NCBI GenBank assembly: GCA_017533825.1
Contig: JAFWIE010000081.1
Location: 1-64,000, forward strand
Length of the DNA: 64,000 nucleotides
Direction: 5' to 3'
Origin: Atopobiaceae bacterium
Lineage (GTDB): Bacteria > Actinomycetota > Coriobacteriia > Coriobacteriales > Atopobiaceae
The translations under genes and the position numbers were made by a program. The first letter of the stretch is position 1; the number at the start of each line of letters is the position of its first letter. Below are positions 41,023-49,901 of this stretch, piece by piece. The notes beneath the pieces were generated by a model. The model was not told the DNA's origin, made no database searches, and worked only from the letters and a program-made list of their open reading frames with translations.

Positions 41023-43800
41023 TCAGCCAATGCGCTCGGTCTTGTAGATGAAGCGCACCGTGCCGTCCTGACCGTCCACCTTGCCGGCAAACGTGTCGTA
41101 GTCGGCGGCCGCCTCACGGAGGGCATCGAGTCGTGCGCTCGTGCCATCGAGGTCGGACTTGAGGTCATCGAGGGCGTCTGCAAGCTCGGCGATACCCTCG
41201 TCGTTGAAGGCGGCCAAACCACTCGCCAGCCTGTCCGACCCGTCTGCCGTCACATCGAGCGCCGATGTGAGCTGCTCGGATCCCTGTACGAGCGCATCGA
41301 CGCCCGCAAGCGCCTGAGGTGCCGCATCGCCCACGGCACCAATGCCGTCCGCGAGCGTCTGTGCGCCACCCGAGGCCGCCGAGAGACCCGTCGCGACGCC
41401 TTCAACGCCCGCGCCCAGGTTTCGCGCACCTTGCGTCGTCGTGTCGAGTGCGCCAGAAGCAGTGCCGGCTGCCTCCGAAGCACCAGCAAGAGCCTCCAAG
41501 GCACCGTCCGCGTCAGCGACGATGGGAGCCAGCGTCACCGACGCGGCGTCAATCCGCTCGGCATCAGCGGCAAGGGTCGACGAAGCGTCAGAGAGGGTCA
41601 CAACTTGTGCGTCAATCCCCGCGGGCGGGGTCGCGTCTATCGCCGTCACATGCGCTTGTGCGATGGAGACCTGCTCGCGCGCACCCTCGAGCGCCGCTCG
41701 CTGCTCTTCCGTAAGGTCAACGTCCTCGCTCGCAAGAAACGTGTCGAGCGCCTCCTGTGCAGCCGCAAGGTCGGTCGCAGCGGTATCGCGCTGTTCCTTT
41801 ACCTGACCGGAGATGCCCTCGATGAGGCCTTGGGCCGTCGTCACGGCATCGCCCGCCGCAATCGTCGTCGCACGCGCGTCGTCCATCGCGGAGCGCGCGT
41901 CCGAGAAGCCCGTTCCATCCGCGCGCTGCCGAAGGTCGCTCACGAGCGATGAGGCGGTTTCCATGCCACCAGACGCTGCGTCGACAAGCTGGCGCGCCCC
42001 GTCGGTAGCATCCGCGATTCCCGTCGCGCCATCCTTGAGTCCCCCCACAACACCCGAGGCCTCCCCCAGCTGATTTGCGAGAGTCTGTGCGCCGGACTTG
42101 AGCTGACCCAGCCCATCGGGCAGAGGGCTCAACGCCTCGCGCAGGGCACGTGCGCCACCGCCAAGTTGATCCGACCCGTCAGCAACCTGCCGGAGTGCGT
42201 CGCGCAGCGAGCCTGCTCCACTCACGAGCTTGTTCATGGCGTCTCGCAACTCATCGGTGCCGTCGCCGAAGTCGCCCAAGTCGCCCAGATCCAAGTCGCT
42301 TGAGTCCATCTCGCCAAAGAGCTCGGGCGTCACGATGGTGTAGATGGGATCGAGCACGAGCTCGCTTACGTCCGCCTCAATCTGCAGGTATTCGGGGATG
42401 TGGAGTTCGGCATCCTCATCAAGGTCGAGGCTCTGGCGCAACCCCGGCGCCGCGTACCCGATGACCGCAAGCCCGCCCTTGTCGTCCACGAGCTTGCCGT
42501 TCTCGACGCTCACGTTCCGAAAGACCTCGTCGTCCAGAAGCGCTGCCGTCAAGCACACGAAGGGCGTGTGGATACGCTCGTCCTTGCCGTCGATGGAGCG
42601 CACCTCTTCCGATTCGTTCTCGTAATCGACGCGAATCGTCAAGTGGCCGGTCGCACCCGCCAAATCCTGCGGGTTTACCGCGGCGCCATCGAGCGTGTAG
42701 GCAACGCACACGCTCACCGGCGGCTTTGCAGTGCTCGTTCCCTCGTAGGAGACGTCGTCGCCATCGGCCTCCCACGTCAGCGCACCATCGGAACCCGTCG
42801 TGAACGAGAGGTCCTCGTCACTGGGTACGATGTCCGCGAGCGTCGTACGGTCGGGAAGCTTGGCCGACGCCTCCGCATTGAGAAGCACGTCCTCAACCGT
42901 GACGCCGGTCACAACACCCGAGGCGTCAGTGGAGACGTGCACGGTCTCGGACTTGTTCGCAGATGCCGGCGACGGAAGTGGGTTTGTCGCCAGGGCTAGA
43001 AAGAGAAACGCAGCGCAAAGACCGTTGGCGCTTCGGGTTGGACCCTTGCCGTCACGCTCCCGCGAGACACTCGGAGTGCGTCCCTCAGCGTCCCGTTGCG
43101 CCACGTCCCGTTCCCCGAGGTCCCGCTCGCCGAGATCCCGTTCCCCGAGGTCCCGCTCGCCGAGATCCCGCTGCGCCACCAGGTGCAGGCGGAACTTCTT
43201 CCGGGCCTGCAACGTGATTGGCGTGAGGCCGCTCGACACACAAAAGGCACGCACCTCGTCAAGCGTATACGCCCTCACGTCTCCATGTCCGATGAGGTTG
43301 GCAAGGGGCATCTTGATGTGGTTCATGAGCCACACGATGGGCGCGGCGGCCGTGTAATCCCTCAGCACGAGCCTGCCGCCCGGACGCAACACCCGTGCGA
43401 CCTCGTCGAAGAAGCACTGGGGGCGCGGATAGTGATGGAAGCTGTTCGCACAGATAACGATATCGAAGCTTTCGCTGTCGAACGGAAGGTCCTCGGCATC
43501 GCCCACGACGAAGCGCGCCCCGTCGATGCCCTTCCGGTTCGCGACCTCGATCATACGGGGAGTCAGGTCAATTCCCGTGTAGTTCTTACCCGGCAGCTCG
43601 GAGGCCAGAAGCTCGATCATCGGGCCTGTGCCGCAGCCGACGTCAAGAAGGTCCTCGAAGTCGAAGTCAAGAAGCTCCCGGAGGATGGGCGGATAGTCGT
43701 CCCTGCACATCTCGTAGATGCCGGCTTTGTCGCCGTCGTACACCTCCGCTGCCTTCGTAAACTCACGGATTGTGAGCTCCTTGTACCGTGCGTCATCCAT
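41023..43800 (-). CDS. Class I methyltransferase fused to a secreted heptad-repeat protein
   Basis: The 925-residue frame has residues 1-205 as a SAM methyltransferase (LLDVGCGTGPMIELLA at 51, NYTGIDLT, FVVGDAEDLPF, ICANSFHHY, LRPGGRLVLRDY). Residues 212-231 are four exact DLGER repeats. Around residues 258-280 comes a hydrophobic signal-like segment (GLCAAFLFLALATNPLPSPASA). The rest is an extracytoplasmic heptad-repeat protein with XXXLXXG pattern (DQLGGGARALREAL...). Such proteins normally stand alone beside FtsX-type transporters. A GTG at 43104 with GGGGAA upstream may start the secreted half separately. The methyltransferase start is ATG 43800 after GAAGGAG. Confidence 0.75.
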   Translation of the reverse strand: MDDARYKELTIREFTKAAEVYDGDKAGIYEMCRDDYPPILRELLDFDFEDLLDVGCGTGPMIELLASELPGKNYTGIDLTPRMIEVANRKGIDGARFVVGDAEDLPFDSESFDIVICANSFHHYPRPQCFFDEVARVLRPGGRLVLRDYTAAAPIVWLMNHIKMPLANLIGHGDVRAYTLDEVRAFCVSSGLTPITLQARKKFRLHLVAQRDLGERDLGERDLGERDLGERDVAQRDAEGRTPSVSRERDGKGPTRSANGLCAAFLFLALATNPLPSPASANKSETVHVSTDASGVVTGVTVEDVLLNAEASAKLPDRTTLADIVPSDEDLSFTTGSDGALTWEADGDDVSYEGTSTAKPPVSVCVAYTLDGAAVNPQDLAGATGHLTIRVDYENESEEVRSIDGKDERIHTPFVCLTAALLDDEVFRNVSVENGKLVDDKGGLAVIGYAAPGLRQSLDLDEDAELHIPEYLQIEADVSELVLDPIYTIVTPELFGEMDSSDLDLGDLGDFGDGTDELRDAMNKLVSGAGSLRDALRQVADGSDQLGGGARALREALSPLPDGLGQLKSGAQTLANQLGEASGVVGGLKDGATGIADATDGARQLVDAASGGMETASSLVSDLRQRADGTGFSDARSAMDDARATTIAAGDAVTTAQGLIEGISGQVKEQRDTAATDLAAAQEALDTFLASEDVDLTEEQRAALEGAREQVSIAQAHVTAIDATPPAGIDAQVVTLSDASSTLAADAERIDAASVTLAPIVADADGALEALAGASEAAGTASGALDTTTQGARNLGAGVEGVATGLSAASGGAQTLADGIGAVGDAAPQALAGVDALVQGSEQLTSALDVTADGSDRLASGLAAFNDEGIAELADALDDLKSDLDGTSARLDALREAAADYDTFAGKVDGQDGTVRFIYKTERIG
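43108..43167. repeat. 15-bp minisatellite encoding DLGER x4 at a fusion junction
   Basis: Four 15-base units encode Asp-Leu-Gly-Glu-Arg. Alternate units are also identical in codon choice (30-base higher-order repeat). They lie at the boundary between the methyltransferase and the heptad-repeat half of the frame, and may have created the read-through. Confidence 0.85.
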
Positions 43801-43897
43801 CGTGCAGTCTCCTTCGGCAGAATTGCTTTCTGAAGTGATTATACACCATTTGTTAGGTACGGTTAACACTATGGAAGGGAGCTCTCATTTGCCTCCT

Positions 43898-44174
43898 GTC
43901 AAGAATCGAGCCTGCGGCAGATTGGGGAGGACGCTCCTAACAGAAATCGAGCTTGTGGCAGATTGGGGAGGACGCTCCTAACAGAAATCGAGCTTGTGGC
44001 ACGACTTCTAACGGAATCGGACCTTGCGGCATGCCACGAGGTCACTTTTCGTTAGAACTTCTGCCCCAAGTTCCGTTTTCGTTAGGCGGGGGCTCGGCGC
44101 CCTGCCCCAAGTTCCGTTTTCGTTAGGCGGGGGCTCGACACCCCGCGCTCTGCTACAGGGCCCGTATCTGTTAG
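43898..44174. repeat. Array 4 of the 24-bp 'TTGTGGCA' repeat family, symmetric about 44031/44032
   Basis: Forward monomers at 43898 (partial), 43936, 43977 and 44008 face reverse monomers at 44032, 44062, 44103 and 44151. A 41-base period holds on both sides (43936/43977 and 44062/44103). The array fills the spacer between divergent genes, so these arrays are not only terminators. Confidence 0.85.
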
Positions 44175-44271
44175 GCGGGTCCCACCGCCCGCGAACAACT
44201 CACTATCAAACGAACATCGCGCACCTTGCGATACAATCAGCGTCAATCGGCCCACAAAAGGAGGAGAGAAG

Positions 44272-45060
44272 ATGATCCCCTATTACGTCGTGGACGCCTT
44301 CGCAGAGAAGCCGTTCGAGGGCAATCCCGCTGGCGTATGCGTGCTGGACGACTGGCTCGATGACAAGCTCATGCAGCTGATCGCCACAGAGAACCGGCTT
44401 TCCGAGACGGCGTTCGCCGTCAAAACCGCGCCAGGCTCCTATCTCCTGCGTTGGTTCACGCCCACGAGCGAAATCGACCTTTGCGGGCACGCTACGTTTG
44501 GGACATCGTTCGTTCTGTTTCGCTTCTATGAGCCTGAGGCCGACGTACTACGCTTTCACGCTCCGTACAAGGGCTATGACCTGACGTGCACTCGCCAAGA
44601 AGAGCGCATCCAGATGGAGTTCCCCCGCATCGCGCCCCAGCCGATCGCACTCAGTCAGCAGATGGTCGAGGCCGTAGGCGCCACACCCAGCGAGGTATTG
44701 GCCACGGAGCGCGACCTCGTTCTGGTATACGACGACGAGGAGACCGTGAACGGCATCCATCCGAGCATGGATAAGGTCGCGCAACTCGAGCACGGGCTCT
44801 CTGTCTACGTCACGGCGCCGTCAGCGAACTGGGATTACGTAGCGCGCGCATTCTGGCCAAAGATTGGCATACCCGAGGACCCCGTCTGTGGATCCATGCA
44901 GTCCGCCCTCGTGCCATACTGGAGCGAGCGCCTAGGCAAACGCAAACTCGTCTGTCGCCAGACGTCAAAGCGGGGCGGCACGGTATGGTGCGAGGACACA
45001 GGAGACGCCGTGCTCATCTCTGGCACCGGCGCGCTCTACTTGCAGGGGCAGCTTCTGTAA
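44272..45060 (+). CDS. PhzF-family isomerase-like protein
   Basis: The 262-residue protein has the PhzF features FAEKPFEGNPAGVCVLDDWL (conserved Glu/Asn/Pro-Ala-Gly), ENRLSETAFAV with the catalytic-type Glu, WFTPTSEIDLCGHATFGTSFVLF and DPVCGSMQSALVPYW. These form the two-lobed diaminopimelate-epimerase-like fold. PhzF homologs isomerise trans-dienes or act in uncharacterised steps; there are no phenazine genes here. AAAGGAGGAGAGAAG precedes ATG 44272. It diverges from the methyltransferase fusion across repeat array 4. Confidence 0.9.
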   Translation: MIPYYVVDAFAEKPFEGNPAGVCVLDDWLDDKLMQLIATENRLSETAFAVKTAPGSYLLRWFTPTSEIDLCGHATFGTSFVLFRFYEPEADVLRFHAPYKGYDLTCTRQEERIQMEFPRIAPQPIALSQQMVEAVGATPSEVLATERDLVLVYDDEETVNGIHPSMDKVAQLEHGLSVYVTAPSANWDYVARAFWPKIGIPEDPVCGSMQSALVPYWSERLGKRKLVCRQTSKRGGTVWCEDTGDAVLISGTGALYLQGQLL

Positions 45061-45177
45061 GTCGGAGCCCCTTTACATGCGGCGATTCACCACATCTGGG
45101 CTCCCCTTTGGGTGCCATCCGACGAAAAAACGCCTCGGGCAAGCGGTACGCTGGTTTCAGGCGTGCCTCCGTTGGAA

Positions 45178-45338
45178 TTAGTGCGGAAAATCGTCACTGG
45201 ATTTCTACTCCAACTGGCCTTTTACCACATTTGATATCGATTTTCCACAGTGGATAAAATAGCCACTGTGGAAAATCGATATCAATATCGGTAAATTCCC
45301 AGTTGAGAGCCAAAGCGGACTACGATTTTCCGCACTTA
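45178..45338. repeat. 161-bp palindromic element, copy C
   Basis: Third copy of the element, alone (without the right-hand 140 bases of the direct repeats). Its inner arms pair perfectly over 21 bases around ATCGATTTTCCACAGTGG. It lies in the gap between PhzF and glnN. Confidence 0.9.
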
Positions 45339-45392
45339 TGCACAAACATCATACGCCTCGGGATGCCCATACGGGCGCGCGAGCGACGAGTC

Positions 45393-45436
45393 AGGGGACA
45401 GCTCATGTGCCATTCATGATAAATGAGCTGTCCCCT
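45393..45436. terminator. REP-like hairpin/terminator between convergent genes
   Basis: AGGGGACAGCTCAT pairs perfectly with ATGAGCTGTCCCCT (14 bp) over a 16-base loop. It may end both phzF (+) and glnN (-) transcripts, or be a REP-like remnant. No U-tract. Confidence 0.6.
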
Positions 45437-45462
45437 CACGTGAGTCGCCCCGAATCACGCCT

Positions 45463-47553
45463 CTACACGTAGAACAACATGTCGTTGTAGGAGGGCACGG
45501 GCCAGCGCTCCTTGCTGCAAACGACTTCCATGGCATCGACGGCCGCACGCAGCTCATCCATTGCCGGTAGCACCTCGTCCCGATACGCCTCGTCACGAGT
45601 CGCCGGATCATCTATGGCACGTGCGGCGGCGTTCTTCTCCTCCAGCATGGCAGCGAGCTCCCAAATGACATCGGCACCTTCGCTGAGAGTTGCGCAGAGT
45701 CCCTCTCGCACCTTCGAGGAGATGCCAAACGTGCCTTGGGCGACCAACGCAGTGGCAACATCACTCGCATAGGCCACAATTGCAGGAACGTACAGATGGC
45801 GAGCCATATCGCACATGGTGTTCGCCTCGATGTTGATGAGCTTTGCATACTGCTCTGCCTTAGCGATGTAGCGCGCGTGCAGCTCCGCCTCGCTCAACAC
45901 GCCATATCGCTCAAACAGGGCGACGTTCGAGGGATCGATAAGCGCAGGCAGCGCGTCGGGTGTGGTCGTCAGGTTGGGCAAACCGCGCCGTGCAGCCTCG
46001 GCCTCCCACTCCGCAGAGTAACCGTTGCCATCGAAGAGGACGCGTTGGTGGTCGCGGAAGGTGTGGCGCACGAAGCGCATGGCCACGGGATAGAAGTCCT
46101 CATCCGAACGGTCAGCCACGTAGTCACAGAAGCGCTCGCATTGCTCGGCAACGGCAGTGTTCAGCACCACGTTGGGATCGGAGAGGTTCTGCTGCGACCC
46201 GCACATACGGAACTCGAACTTGTTGCCCGTGAAGGCGAAGGGGCTCGTACGGTTGCGGTCCGTGTTGTCGCGGAATATCTCGGGCAGCGCGGGGACACCC
46301 AAGTCCATGAGCTCGGCTTCGTGCGCCTCGGCATGCTCCTTCTTGATGAGTGCTTCCACCACAGGCGAGAGCGCATCGCCCAGGAAGATGGAGACGATGG
46401 CCGGCGGCGCCTCGTTCGCGCCGAGGCGATGATCGTTGCCGGCCGAAGCGACGCTCATGCGCAGCAGGTCGGCATGTTCGTCCACGGCAGCCACCAGGCA
46501 CGCCAAGAACACGAGGAACTGCAGGTTGTCCTCGGGATGCGGGCCAGGCTCGAGCAGGTTGCGCTCGTCAGCAGAGATGGACCAGTTGTTGTGCTTGCCC
46601 GAACCGTTCACATACTCGAAGGGCTTCTCGTGTTGCAAACAGGCCAATCCATAGTTGGTCGCGAGCAGCTTGAGCTTCTCCATGGTGAGTAGGTTGTCGT
46701 CGATGGCGAGCGAACCCTGCTCAAAGATGGGCGCGAGCTCGTGCTGACACGGCGCCACCTCGTTGTGCTTGGTCTTCGCGGGAACAGCGAGCTTCCATAG
46801 CTCGTCGTCGAGCTCCTTCATGAAGGCGTTGACAGAGGGGCGGATGGCTCCGAAGTAGTGCTCCTCGAGCTCCTGTCCCTTTGCGGGAGCCGCGCCAAAG
46901 AGGGTTCTGCCGGTAAGAATCAAGTCGGGACGTGCCTCGTAGTCCTCCTCCTTGATGAGGAAGTACTCCTGCTCTGGCCCGATGGTCGTAATCACGCGCT
47001 TGGGGTCGCGGCCAAACAGCGCAAGCACGCGCTTGGCCTGCTTCTCCAGTGCCGCCTCGGAGCGCAAGAGCGGCGTGCGCTTGTCCAGCGCCTCACCCGT
47101 ATAGGAGATGAACGCGGTGGGGATGCACAGGACCTCGTCCTTGATGAACGCGGGGCTCGTGGGGTCCCACACGGTGTAGCCACGCGCCTCGAAGGTCGCG
47201 CGCAGGCCACCGGAGGGTAGACTCGAGGCATCGGGCTCGCCCTGCACGAGCTCCTTGCCAGAGAACGCCATGATCACCGTGCCATCATCCTGCGGCGTGA
47301 TGAAGCTGTCGTGCTTCTCGCTCGTGATGCCGTTGAGGGGCTGGAACCAGTGGGTGAAGTGCGTGGCTCCCTGCTCGAGCGCCCACTCCTTCATGGCGTG
47401 CGCGACCTCGTTGGCGATGTCGAGGTCGATGGGTACGCCCTCCCGGATAACGCGCGAGAGCTCCTTGTATGTAGGCTTCGGAAGCCTTTCGCGCATGTCG
47501 GAGTCAGAGAACACCAGGCTGCCGAACTCGGCCGTGACTTTATCCTTTGCCAT
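45463..47553 (-). CDS. glnN: Type III glutamine synthetase
   Basis: The 696-residue GSIII makes glutamine from glutamate, ammonia and ATP. GSIII features include FGSLVFSDSDMRERLPK at the start, THWFQPLNG, the central catalytic region EQEYFLIKEEDY, KHNEVAPCQHELAPIFEQGSLA, the GKHNNWSIS motif and a C-terminal ADVIWELAAMLEE. This dodecameric form is typical of anaerobic gut bacteria. AAGAGGTGAG precedes ATG 47553. Nearby gltB/gltD complete the glutamine-glutamate cycle, although they are on the opposite strand. Confidence 0.95.
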   Translation of the reverse strand: MAKDKVTAEFGSLVFSDSDMRERLPKPTYKELSRVIREGVPIDLDIANEVAHAMKEWALEQGATHFTHWFQPLNGITSEKHDSFITPQDDGTVIMAFSGKELVQGEPDASSLPSGGLRATFEARGYTVWDPTSPAFIKDEVLCIPTAFISYTGEALDKRTPLLRSEAALEKQAKRVLALFGRDPKRVITTIGPEQEYFLIKEEDYEARPDLILTGRTLFGAAPAKGQELEEHYFGAIRPSVNAFMKELDDELWKLAVPAKTKHNEVAPCQHELAPIFEQGSLAIDDNLLTMEKLKLLATNYGLACLQHEKPFEYVNGSGKHNNWSISADERNLLEPGPHPEDNLQFLVFLACLVAAVDEHADLLRMSVASAGNDHRLGANEAPPAIVSIFLGDALSPVVEALIKKEHAEAHEAELMDLGVPALPEIFRDNTDRNRTSPFAFTGNKFEFRMCGSQQNLSDPNVVLNTAVAEQCERFCDYVADRSDEDFYPVAMRFVRHTFRDHQRVLFDGNGYSAEWEAEAARRGLPNLTTTPDALPALIDPSNVALFERYGVLSEAELHARYIAKAEQYAKLINIEANTMCDMARHLYVPAIVAYASDVATALVAQGTFGISSKVREGLCATLSEGADVIWELAAMLEEKNAAARAIDDPATRDEAYRDEVLPAMDELRAAVDAMEVVCSKERWPVPSYNDMLFYV

Positions 47554-47692
47554 GTCTCACCTCTTTCGTAGGGTCCTAAAGAACGCGCTACAGAGTAGGG
47601 AGACCACATTTCGTAGTCATTTCGAGCCGGTGTCGGGAAGCAAAGCGTCTCTTTGCCACGACATGACCCGGACGCGGATTCAAGGGCGTCGT

Positions 47693-48652
47693 TCAGGCGT
47701 CCGGCGCAATCCGCAGCACCACCATGTGCTGCTGGACGAGCGAGTCTGTGCGCATGAAGAACACGCGTCCGTCCACGGGTGACTGCAGCGTCTCCAAAGG
47801 GTGGGTATCGAAGGCATCGAGGACCTGCGCAAGCTTCTGCCCCTTGCGCACGCGGTCCCCTACCCGTACGGTCGTTATCAGGTAGCCCGCCGACCTCCTC
47901 GTCCTGAGGTCGACCAGGTCTTCCTCACGAAGCAAGCTCGTGGTCGCAGCGGGCACCGTGGCCACATTTGCCATACCCGAGAGGATGTCTCGCGCCACGA
48001 GAAACCTCAGCACGGCATCGGTCACTGTCTGCGCACTTCCCCTGTCGATGCGATCGGTCGCCCGACTATACAACGAGAAGGCATGGGTGCCGTTCTGCTG
48101 CCAAACGTAGTTGAGCGTACTCTCGTCAAAGAGCGACGGCACGCGCGTCACCACATAGGGCAGGCCGAAGTCCCGTGCGAGCACCACAGAGCGTTCCGAG
48201 ATCGGCCCTTGGTGAGAGATGCGCACATGTGGCAGAAAGTCACCCTGCTGGTTGAAGCTGCACAGCTGGATGCCATGTGCATAGGTCTGCGCCACGCGCA
48301 GCATCGCCGCCGCAATGCGCTCGGTGGTGCCGCCCCGCTCGTCTCCGGGAAAGCTCCTGTTGATGTCGGTTCGCTCCACGGGCCAGAACCGCTGTTGAAC
48401 GTTCATGGAGAACGGGTTGACGCTGGGAATCACGAGGATGCTCTTGCCCGCACTGATCATCCCCTCGTGTTCCAGATTTGCGAGAAGCGCCACGAGTCGT
48501 GCGCAGATGAAGGTCTGCTGCACCTCGTTGCCCCGCATGGACCCCACGATCGCACACGCACGCGCCCCGCGCTCGTCACCAAACTCGAAGCCTCGAATGC
48601 GCACGGGCTCCCGATGGGGCACCTCCATCTGATAAACGATGCCACTCCTCAT
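47693..48652 (-). CDS. AstE/AspA-family protein lacking both histidine metal ligands
   Basis: The 319-residue protein belongs to the succinylglutamate desuccinylase/aspartoacylase (M14-related) family by its SVNPFSMNVQQRFWPVERTDINRSFPGD region and a C-terminal biotin/lipoyl-like beta domain (SPVDGRVFFMRTDSLVQQHMVVLRI). The zinc motif H-G-N/D-E reads RGNE at residues 40-43, and the later ligand His is Cys131 in IQLCSFNQ. So both His ligands seen in the family are replaced. It may be a pseudoenzyme or use another metal. It overlaps the upstream paralog by four bases (ATGA), with GAGGAGCG before ATG 48652. Confidence 0.8.
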   Translation of the reverse strand: MRSGIVYQMEVPHREPVRIRGFEFGDERGARACAIVGSMRGNEVQQTFICARLVALLANLEHEGMISAGKSILVIPSVNPFSMNVQQRFWPVERTDINRSFPGDERGGTTERIAAAMLRVAQTYAHGIQLCSFNQQGDFLPHVRISHQGPISERSVVLARDFGLPYVVTRVPSLFDESTLNYVWQQNGTHAFSLYSRATDRIDRGSAQTVTDAVLRFLVARDILSGMANVATVPAATTSLLREEDLVDLRTRRSAGYLITTVRVGDRVRKGQKLAQVLDAFDTHPLETLQSPVDGRVFFMRTDSLVQQHMVVLRIAPDA

Positions 48653-49578
48653 CGCTCCTCCTCGAGTATCCGCGCCAGAAGTGAGCCAGGCTGCACGAAG
48701 GGATAATCCCTCAGAGAGAAGACGAGCCCATTGCAAGGCGCTCGCAACTCAGAGCGCGTTATGCCCTCCAAGGGGTCCACTATCGCACCAACCACGTCAC
48801 CTCTCCTGACCCAATCGCCATGTTCCACGCTCGGAAGGAACAGCCCTGGATCGGACGCCATAAGAACGGCAACGTTGCCGCCACGCACGACGCGCGGATA
48901 CGGGAGGGCAATAGTCGAGCCCGTCCATGCATGAAGCTTCTCCAAGAGACGCAGGATGCCCTCCACCAGCCACACCTCCGAGTTCTTGTTTATGTGCGCT
49001 CCCGAACCCATTTCCACGACGACCGTAGGACAACCTCGCGCGTTGAGCGCATAGGCTAACGTGGGTTGCGAAACCGATTGCGCGGATCGTGCCCAGATGA
49101 TCTGAGGATTGAGCAGAGAGGCCAGGCTTATGAGGCCTGCATCGTCCTGCTCGTCGATGCGCACCTGCGTCAACTCTCGCACGCGCGCGTCGGACGAATG
49201 GAGCACCACACAGGCATGGGCACCCAGGATGTCATTGAACACGGCATCGGCAAGCACCTCCGTGAGACTCCCATCCGGATTGCCGGGAAAGGTCCTCTCG
49301 AGGTCTATGTCGAATTGAGGAACTCCGTGCTCGTGCGACGAGAGCCCAAGGGGATTGAGGGCCGGGTAGATGTCCACGACACCCCTCAGATCGCCCGGGC
49401 ATTCGTTGAGCCTGCGCGCAAGCTCAAAGGTCACAAACTGGCCTTCCAGCTCGTCTCCGTACATGCCCGCCACCACGGCGATGCGTGGCCCGTTGCGTCT
49501 CGTTCCACAGATGTGGTTCTTCTGCACCACGAGGCTTTCTCCTATGGGAAGCATCGCAGTGAATACGGTCTGCTTCAT
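48649..49578 (-). CDS. AstE/AspA-family protein with altered first metal ligand
   Basis: The 309-residue paralog of the next gene has DIYPALNPLG...FDIDLERTFPGNPDG and a C-terminal SELRAPCNGLVFSLRDYP beta domain. The first metal motif is YGDE at residues 40-43 in place of HGDE, but the third ligand region keeps His127 (VVLHSSD). Normal members remove acyl groups from N-acylated amino acids. The ATGA overlap with the next paralog suggests a heteromeric pair. It diverges from gltB across a 323-base spacer. The substrate is unknown. Confidence 0.82.
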   Translation of the reverse strand: MKQTVFTAMLPIGESLVVQKNHICGTRRNGPRIAVVAGMYGDELEGQFVTFELARRLNECPGDLRGVVDIYPALNPLGLSSHEHGVPQFDIDLERTFPGNPDGSLTEVLADAVFNDILGAHACVVLHSSDARVRELTQVRIDEQDDAGLISLASLLNPQIIWARSAQSVSQPTLAYALNARGCPTVVVEMGSGAHINKNSEVWLVEGILRLLEKLHAWTGSTIALPYPRVVRGGNVAVLMASDPGLFLPSVEHGDWVRRGDVVGAIVDPLEGITRSELRAPCNGLVFSLRDYPFVQPGSLLARILEEER

Positions 49579-49901
49579 GAGGTCCTCGCTTCGTCCGCTT
49601 CCACTATCGGCACTGGCACGGGAGCCGAGCCAAGGGGATACGCCACCTCAAGAACAATTCTGCGCTGGCTTTACTTCTCAGCCGTTGCCCAAGCATTACC
49701 AAAAGACTTCACACGGCTCACAAACGCGTGTCGCATCCGTCACAGCTTGAAGACGCGGGCAAAGGCTCCCCGGAACCGCCAGCGCCTTGTGTACAGTGTC
49801 CAGCGCTCCTGCCGCGCATGCGGACTTGCGCCGGTTTGCGCCGACCTGCGCCGACTTGCGCCGCAGAAGACGAGCGAGATGTGATGAGGAGAGGGGAACC
49901 C
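49579..49901. promoter_or_regulatory. Divergent spacer upstream of gltB with 10-bp tandem repeats
   Basis: The spacer separates the minus-strand AstE-like pair from plus-strand gltB. At 49825-49864, four 10-base units (TTGCGCCGAC type) lie just upstream of the gltB ribosome site. They could bind a regulator or be a simple minisatellite. No clear promoter or riboswitch is seen. A GGAGAGGGGA site decides the gltB start. Confidence 0.4.

Noticed and set aside
39217..41952. A 911-codon open frame on the plus strand opposite the ABC transporter genes
   Set aside because: It is antisense to three well-supported genes, has no known motif, and its composition (Arg/His/Ala-rich) is that expected from reading GC-rich codons backwards.
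47630..47665. Hairpin GCAAAG/CTTTGC upstream of glnN as a regulatory RNA
   Set aside because: Stem of only six bases with a small loop; no conserved riboswitch features.
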